Source of the DNA: Candidatus Poseidoniaceae archaeon
Lineage (GTDB): Archaea; Thermoplasmatota; Poseidoniia; Poseidoniales; Poseidoniaceae
Assembly (NCBI GenBank): GCA_938075675.1
Contig: CALJHE010000005.1
Coordinates: 1 to 64,000, forward strand
DNA length: 64,000 bases
Direction of reading: 5' to 3'
Each line of letters starts with the position of its first letter. The first letter of the stretch is position 1. The position numbers and the translations under genes are program-made. Below the pieces are notes generated by a model, which saw nothing but the letters and a program-made list of their open reading frames with translations, was not told the DNA's origin and made no database searches. This document shows, one piece after another, positions 62,701 to 64,000 of this stretch.

Positions 62701-64000
62701 AGAAACGAGCAGGATAACCACTCACTGCTGCAAGGCGGTCGCCAAGATATGCATCCATTGCCTTGGCAGCAGCCACAGTTGGATCGACGTTTCGCTGAGC
62801 AGGAGCAGTGACCTGAACGACGTTCTCAACCGGTGTGGAAGTGCCAGTTGAGGGCAGAGGCCGTGCTCGAGTTCGCAAATCATCGGCTTGAGCAGTACTG
62901 AACGAGGGCGCAATTGAATCATCATAGGCTTCGATTGGGCCGGCTCTAAATGCTTCAGTGAGTACGTGAGAATCTGCTGCTGGCCATTGCGGTTTTCGGC
63001 CAGCAAGGGCAAGTGTTCCCAATGCACTGAGGAAAGTTGCAATGCCACCTTGCTTTGGATGGTTGCACATGATTGGCAAATGGGGCTTGTCTTCAAGAAT
63101 TTGAACGGCAAACATGGTGAGCGCACGCTTTGGCCCAACCTCGACGAAAGCACGTGCACCTGCTGCATACATGGTTTCAATTTGAGTGGTCCACTCAACG
63201 GCTGACGCCATTTGAGGTGCAAGTTTACTGAGCACGCCTTCCTTCGAATCAGCACCTTCCATCGGATAGAATGTACCATCCACATTAGCTGTTATTGGAA
63301 TACGAGGCCAGCGAATCTCAAGGCTTTCGAGGAATCTGCGAAGCGGCTCGTTTGCGGGCGCAACGATGCGGGAATGGAAAGCGTGCGAAGTGGCAAGAGG
63401 TACTGCCTGGAATCCTTTCTCATCGAATTGAGCCATGGCTTGCTTGACTGGTTCAGTCTCCCCAGCGATGACCGTCATCTTTGGTGAGTTCTTGTTGGCT
63501 GCAATAACATAGCCTTCAATCGAATCGATTACGGCCGAAACTTCGTCGTAAGGAGCCAGAATGCTCGCCATCAAACCTTTGTCTTCGATGACAACAGAGC
63601 CCATTTCAGTCCCACGTGCTGCAGATGCTCGCAATGCTCCATCCATGTCCAAAATACCTGCAGACATGAGTGCTGCGTATTCTCCAAGTGAATGCCCTGC
63701 GACCATATCTGGATGTTGACCGTGGTCGTTCAATGCACGTTCAATTGCCAAATCAGCCGTAAGCATTGCAGGTTGAGTGTATTCGGTTTGTTTCAGTTTA
63801 TGTTCTGCTTCAATCCGCTCTTCCTTGGTGAGGTTTGAGCGTAACACGAAACTGGACAGCGTTTCGCCGTCCAAAACTTCGACCATCGTCTCATCAGCCT
63901 GCTCCCATACTTTTTGGACGGCGCTGTAGCGTTGATGCAAATCGTGTGTCATGCCAACGTATTGACTTCCCTGTCCAGGATACATGTGGGCAACTTTCGC
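56732..64000 (-). CDS. Type I iterative polyketide/polyunsaturated fatty acid synthase-like protein (5' end outside window)
   Basis: More than 2420 aa are visible; the frame is open past 64000 (five more codons, AKVAH, before the first ATG), so an N-terminal part is missing. Counted from that Met: acyltransferase, 1-340, GHSLG with Ser99 and SHAFHS (malonyl type); carrier-like remnant, about 415-455, GYPARF with GMSDAQ in place of the GIDS site; ketosynthase, about 510-990, with Cys in NLACASTT (near 725), His in HETYTPARGG and in NTKGFTGHPMG; four carrier domains, about 1085-1510, joined by Pro/Ala linkers, each ending GELGIDTVKQAEIMAD; ketoreductase, about 1530-2030, SGGGSGVTAAS and the Ser-Tyr-Asn of FTSVSGRFGNNGQTDYSAAN; dehydratase, about 2100-2400, DHSIEGVPYHPG matching HxxxGxxxxP. 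The set resembles bacterial PfaA. Thr replaces Ser in all four carriers. Confidence 0.88.
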   Translation of the reverse strand, partial: AKVAHMYPGQGSQYVGMTHDLHQRYSAVQKVWEQADETMVEVLDGETLSSFVLRSNLTKEERIEAEHKLKQTEYTQPAMLTADLAIERALNDHGQHPDMVAGHSLGEYAALMSAGILDMDGALRASAARGTEMGSVVIEDKGLMASILAPYDEVSAVIDSIEGYVIAANKNSPKMTVIAGETEPVKQAMAQFDEKGFQAVPLATSHAFHSRIVAPANEPLRRFLESLEIRWPRIPITANVDGTFYPMEGADSKEGVLSKLAPQMASAVEWTTQIETMYAAGARAFVEVGPKRALTMFAVQILEDKPHLPIMCNHPKQGGIATFLSALGTLALAGRKPQWPAADSHVLTEAFRAGPIEAYDDSIAPSFSTAQADDLRTRARPLPSTGTSTPVENVVQVTAPAQRNVDPTVAAAKAMDAYLGDRLAAVSGYPARFCNGMVNLRLGLGMSDAQVASVLHTVSSEATVDASLDTTLIATAADLAKWITALPASWSPQTSMSHAPATHSSPQTVTSPTHTERRKADPYVVTGVSLGLPGGERVFEEDTFERLVRGETCISEVSDEYKQRLLDKNIVRLIKGRDGSVNMEQAKEFGDIPQLAGVKSAFDIAEEFGIDAKVVLAWDITTQLAVASGLLALRDAAIPLTPVEQIGKGGLRLIRNWQVPQHQRERTGIVFASCFPGLQMAMKHAKSDGDDGEGRFDRRYLFQTLNMGHSQFAQYTGIRGPNTTINLACASTTAAFGVAEDWLNSDRVDRVVIISADDVTGEDLWEWIGGGFAASGAAATGNVVEEAALPFDRRRNGLVLGMGAAAFVVERHSEAMQRGVQPIAELLGSTTANSAFHGTRLDVEHVAQTVDSFITSMESKWGLDRHAIAPNTVFFSHETYTPARGGSAQSEVRALRETFGASTNRLVIANTKGFTGHPMGVGIEDASMFHGMKTGRIPPIANHKETDPELGNLNLSTGGEYPGIKYGLRFAAGFGSQMALSLVRKWPVVGERIDGQKFLAWTRKLAETDDVVLRILDNKLVAYVNGEENLHGGVQGEAWNVTAAWEGKPSMAAPASAPVAPPVPAPAPVAPLPKPTPVPAPASTPVAPMATDLTSVVIEVVVNHTGYPADFVELDQDLEGELGIDTVKQAEIMADIRDRFSLPIDEEFVLSDYPTLNHMIGYIQQMSTGIAAAPLTVPASVPAPAVAAPVATTPAPVPAPTIVTDESLTETVVSVVVSHTGYPADFVELDQDLEGELGIDTVKQAEIMADIRDRFSLPIDEEFVLSDYPTLNHMIGYIQRMQGGVSVAKSPPTPAPSVANQTPVSAPAMPSKPISAPAPVGDADLTSIVVEVVVQHTGYPSDFIELDQDLEGELGIDTVKQAEIMADIRDRFSLPIDEEFVLSDYPTLNHMIGYIQRMQGGSVVSPPTSNPDSTPAVATPAPTPVSVPPAPTLPPVTDSSIQEQLIEVVVRHTGYPDDFIEMDQDLEGELGIDTVKQAEIMADVRDIFDLPIDEEFVLSDHPTLNHFTAYIQRMKGGAVAVEASPVVEAPVVVPTPVASPVPAPVERQENCRRWQVEVEECVGSDSPISLDGTLVVTDDGWGIAEAFCKLVEAKGMKAVRVGFESEIRDMSSHEEDDRTVFRADPANPGHMAEVCKELRQLDIAGLVHMAPLKLAGATWNDDTLPSSQIALAAHGYFSLLQGLDAQFAEREDGLVASVTALDGRHGNIGERFNSVQCAASGVTKSYFFEQTHLRMRALDMHPELILDAEQAAQTIAADLFEIGGDVEIGIDRDGRRWALVAFAEDLEAETTPLQSDDTWIVSGGGSGVTAASIIGVACHSLNAGAHFALLGRSSLVEETKEWVEWSDAQLTERKNSLRQELIDASDSGKVTMVQWNAAWQKFSRSRDVYITIKTIEETGNDASYHSVDVMDADGLRDLGASLGRPITGIIHGAGLEDSKLVASKDYNVFDKVIRVKVDGWQSLLGAVESSGGELRFASCFTSVSGRFGNNGQTDYSAANSILDAEMARLTASGTCRAVAVAWTGWRDVGMATRGSFQAVFDAAGIDTISVEKGVEIFVGEALQGGKRRVLGCGNLGTMDAFDAFREAPLRLPAEMASVIADPYRFPFVDKVLSVDERQSLVTQTTLSVADHPFLSDHSIEGVPYHPGVMAMEMFAENALLLRPSACLAGFEDVSFGLPVKLLKGDLTVRVHADLIRGDGEMSWVACRLVSDLSNSKGEIFGEREHHKAVVRIVESRDDLGPFLQKEVESLPQLGTPAHGELAELPSFIYRRYFHGPRFQSHGGVLRGIGDEQTPGADGIALMRHQLPLLDQFALETLGETVLLEALPMLIEAGFQNAGLVAMESEGFSSLPVGIEWSSMLRVPERDEVLRMRSLRTAVEDAGITVHDVVVVGDDDAPVLALKGLRLKSMAPVAQEDAFTLDR
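59455..60730 (-). repeat. Tandem array of four carrier-domain coding repeats
   Basis: Four repeats of about 230 bp, spaced about 345-370 bp apart, encode carrier domains 1 (60730-60500), 2 (60400-60165), 3 (60030-59800) and 4 (59690-59455). A 152-bp core is almost identical between repeats 1 and 2 (60531-60682 and 60186-60337, one mismatch by my reading). Repeats 3 and 4 are more diverged. The linkers between them are Pro/Ala/Val-rich and differ in length. Confidence 0.9.

Overview
The window looks like chromosomal DNA of a planktonic marine euryarchaeon, most likely Marine Group II (Candidatus Poseidoniales). The information-processing genes are archaeal: an Orc1/Cdc6 initiator, group II thermosome, CDC48 ATPase, Ncs6/TtuA-type tRNA thiolase, PRC-barrel protein, and a PPAT fused to an archaeal GTP-dependent dephospho-CoA kinase. 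They are mixed with bacterial-type genes (threonyl-tRNA synthetase, DnaK, GTP cyclohydrolase II, class II photolyase, phytoene synthase), a mixture familiar from surface-ocean Thermoplasmata-related archaea. The lineage is inferred from gene content only. I saw no insertion sequence, CRISPR array, prophage or tRNA gene.

Layout. 0-5 kb: end of a class I aldolase, a small membrane protein, S-adenosylhomocysteine hydrolase, and two divergent winged-helix genes (109 and 843 aa) separated by a block of TGTAAC repeats. 5.25-5.56 kb: a structured RNA that I read as RNase P RNA. 5.6-7.8 kb: the CoA-pathway fusion and a family 2 glycosyltransferase. 7.8-15.8 kb, minus strand: a membrane protein, Cdc6 with a plausible origin region, an MBL-fold hydrolase, an FAD oxidoreductase, a UbiB/ABC1 kinase-like protein, a TrmB-like regulator, PrxQ-type peroxiredoxin and RibA. 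15.9-20.4 kb: a light/oxidation-related set (NUDIX, class II photolyase, SRPBCC-SDR fusion, phytoene synthase). 20.5-24.9 kb: aldehyde dehydrogenase, CDC48, PRC-barrel protein. 25-29 kb: a DUF4350-DUF58-membrane protein operon. 29.3-32.9 kb: a roadblock protein overlapping a 1057-aa roadblock/coiled-coil protein.

33-40 kb: tRNA thiolation, pyrBI, and two large convergent membrane proteins of unknown function that share a CTAG stop palindrome. 40-49.6 kb: thrS, three small envelope or unknown genes, a COG3199-type NAD-kinase-like gene, pyrG, threonine dehydrogenase and HMG-CoA synthase. 49.6-53.9 kb: a chaperone run (acidic Hsp20-like protein, DnaK, thermosome). 54-56 kb: an M28 lipoprotein peptidase and a small membrane protein.

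The most remarkable locus is at the right edge. It is a more than 2400-aa iterative type I synthase of the PfaA/polyunsaturated-fatty-acid-synthase kind (AT, vestigial carrier domain, KS, four tandem carrier domains, KR, DH), cut by the window end and followed 4 nt later by an Sfp-type phosphopantetheinyl transferase. An acyl-chain megasynthase is unexpected in an organism whose membrane should be isoprenoid-based. All four tandem carrier domains have threonine where the phosphopantetheine-bearing serine normally sits.
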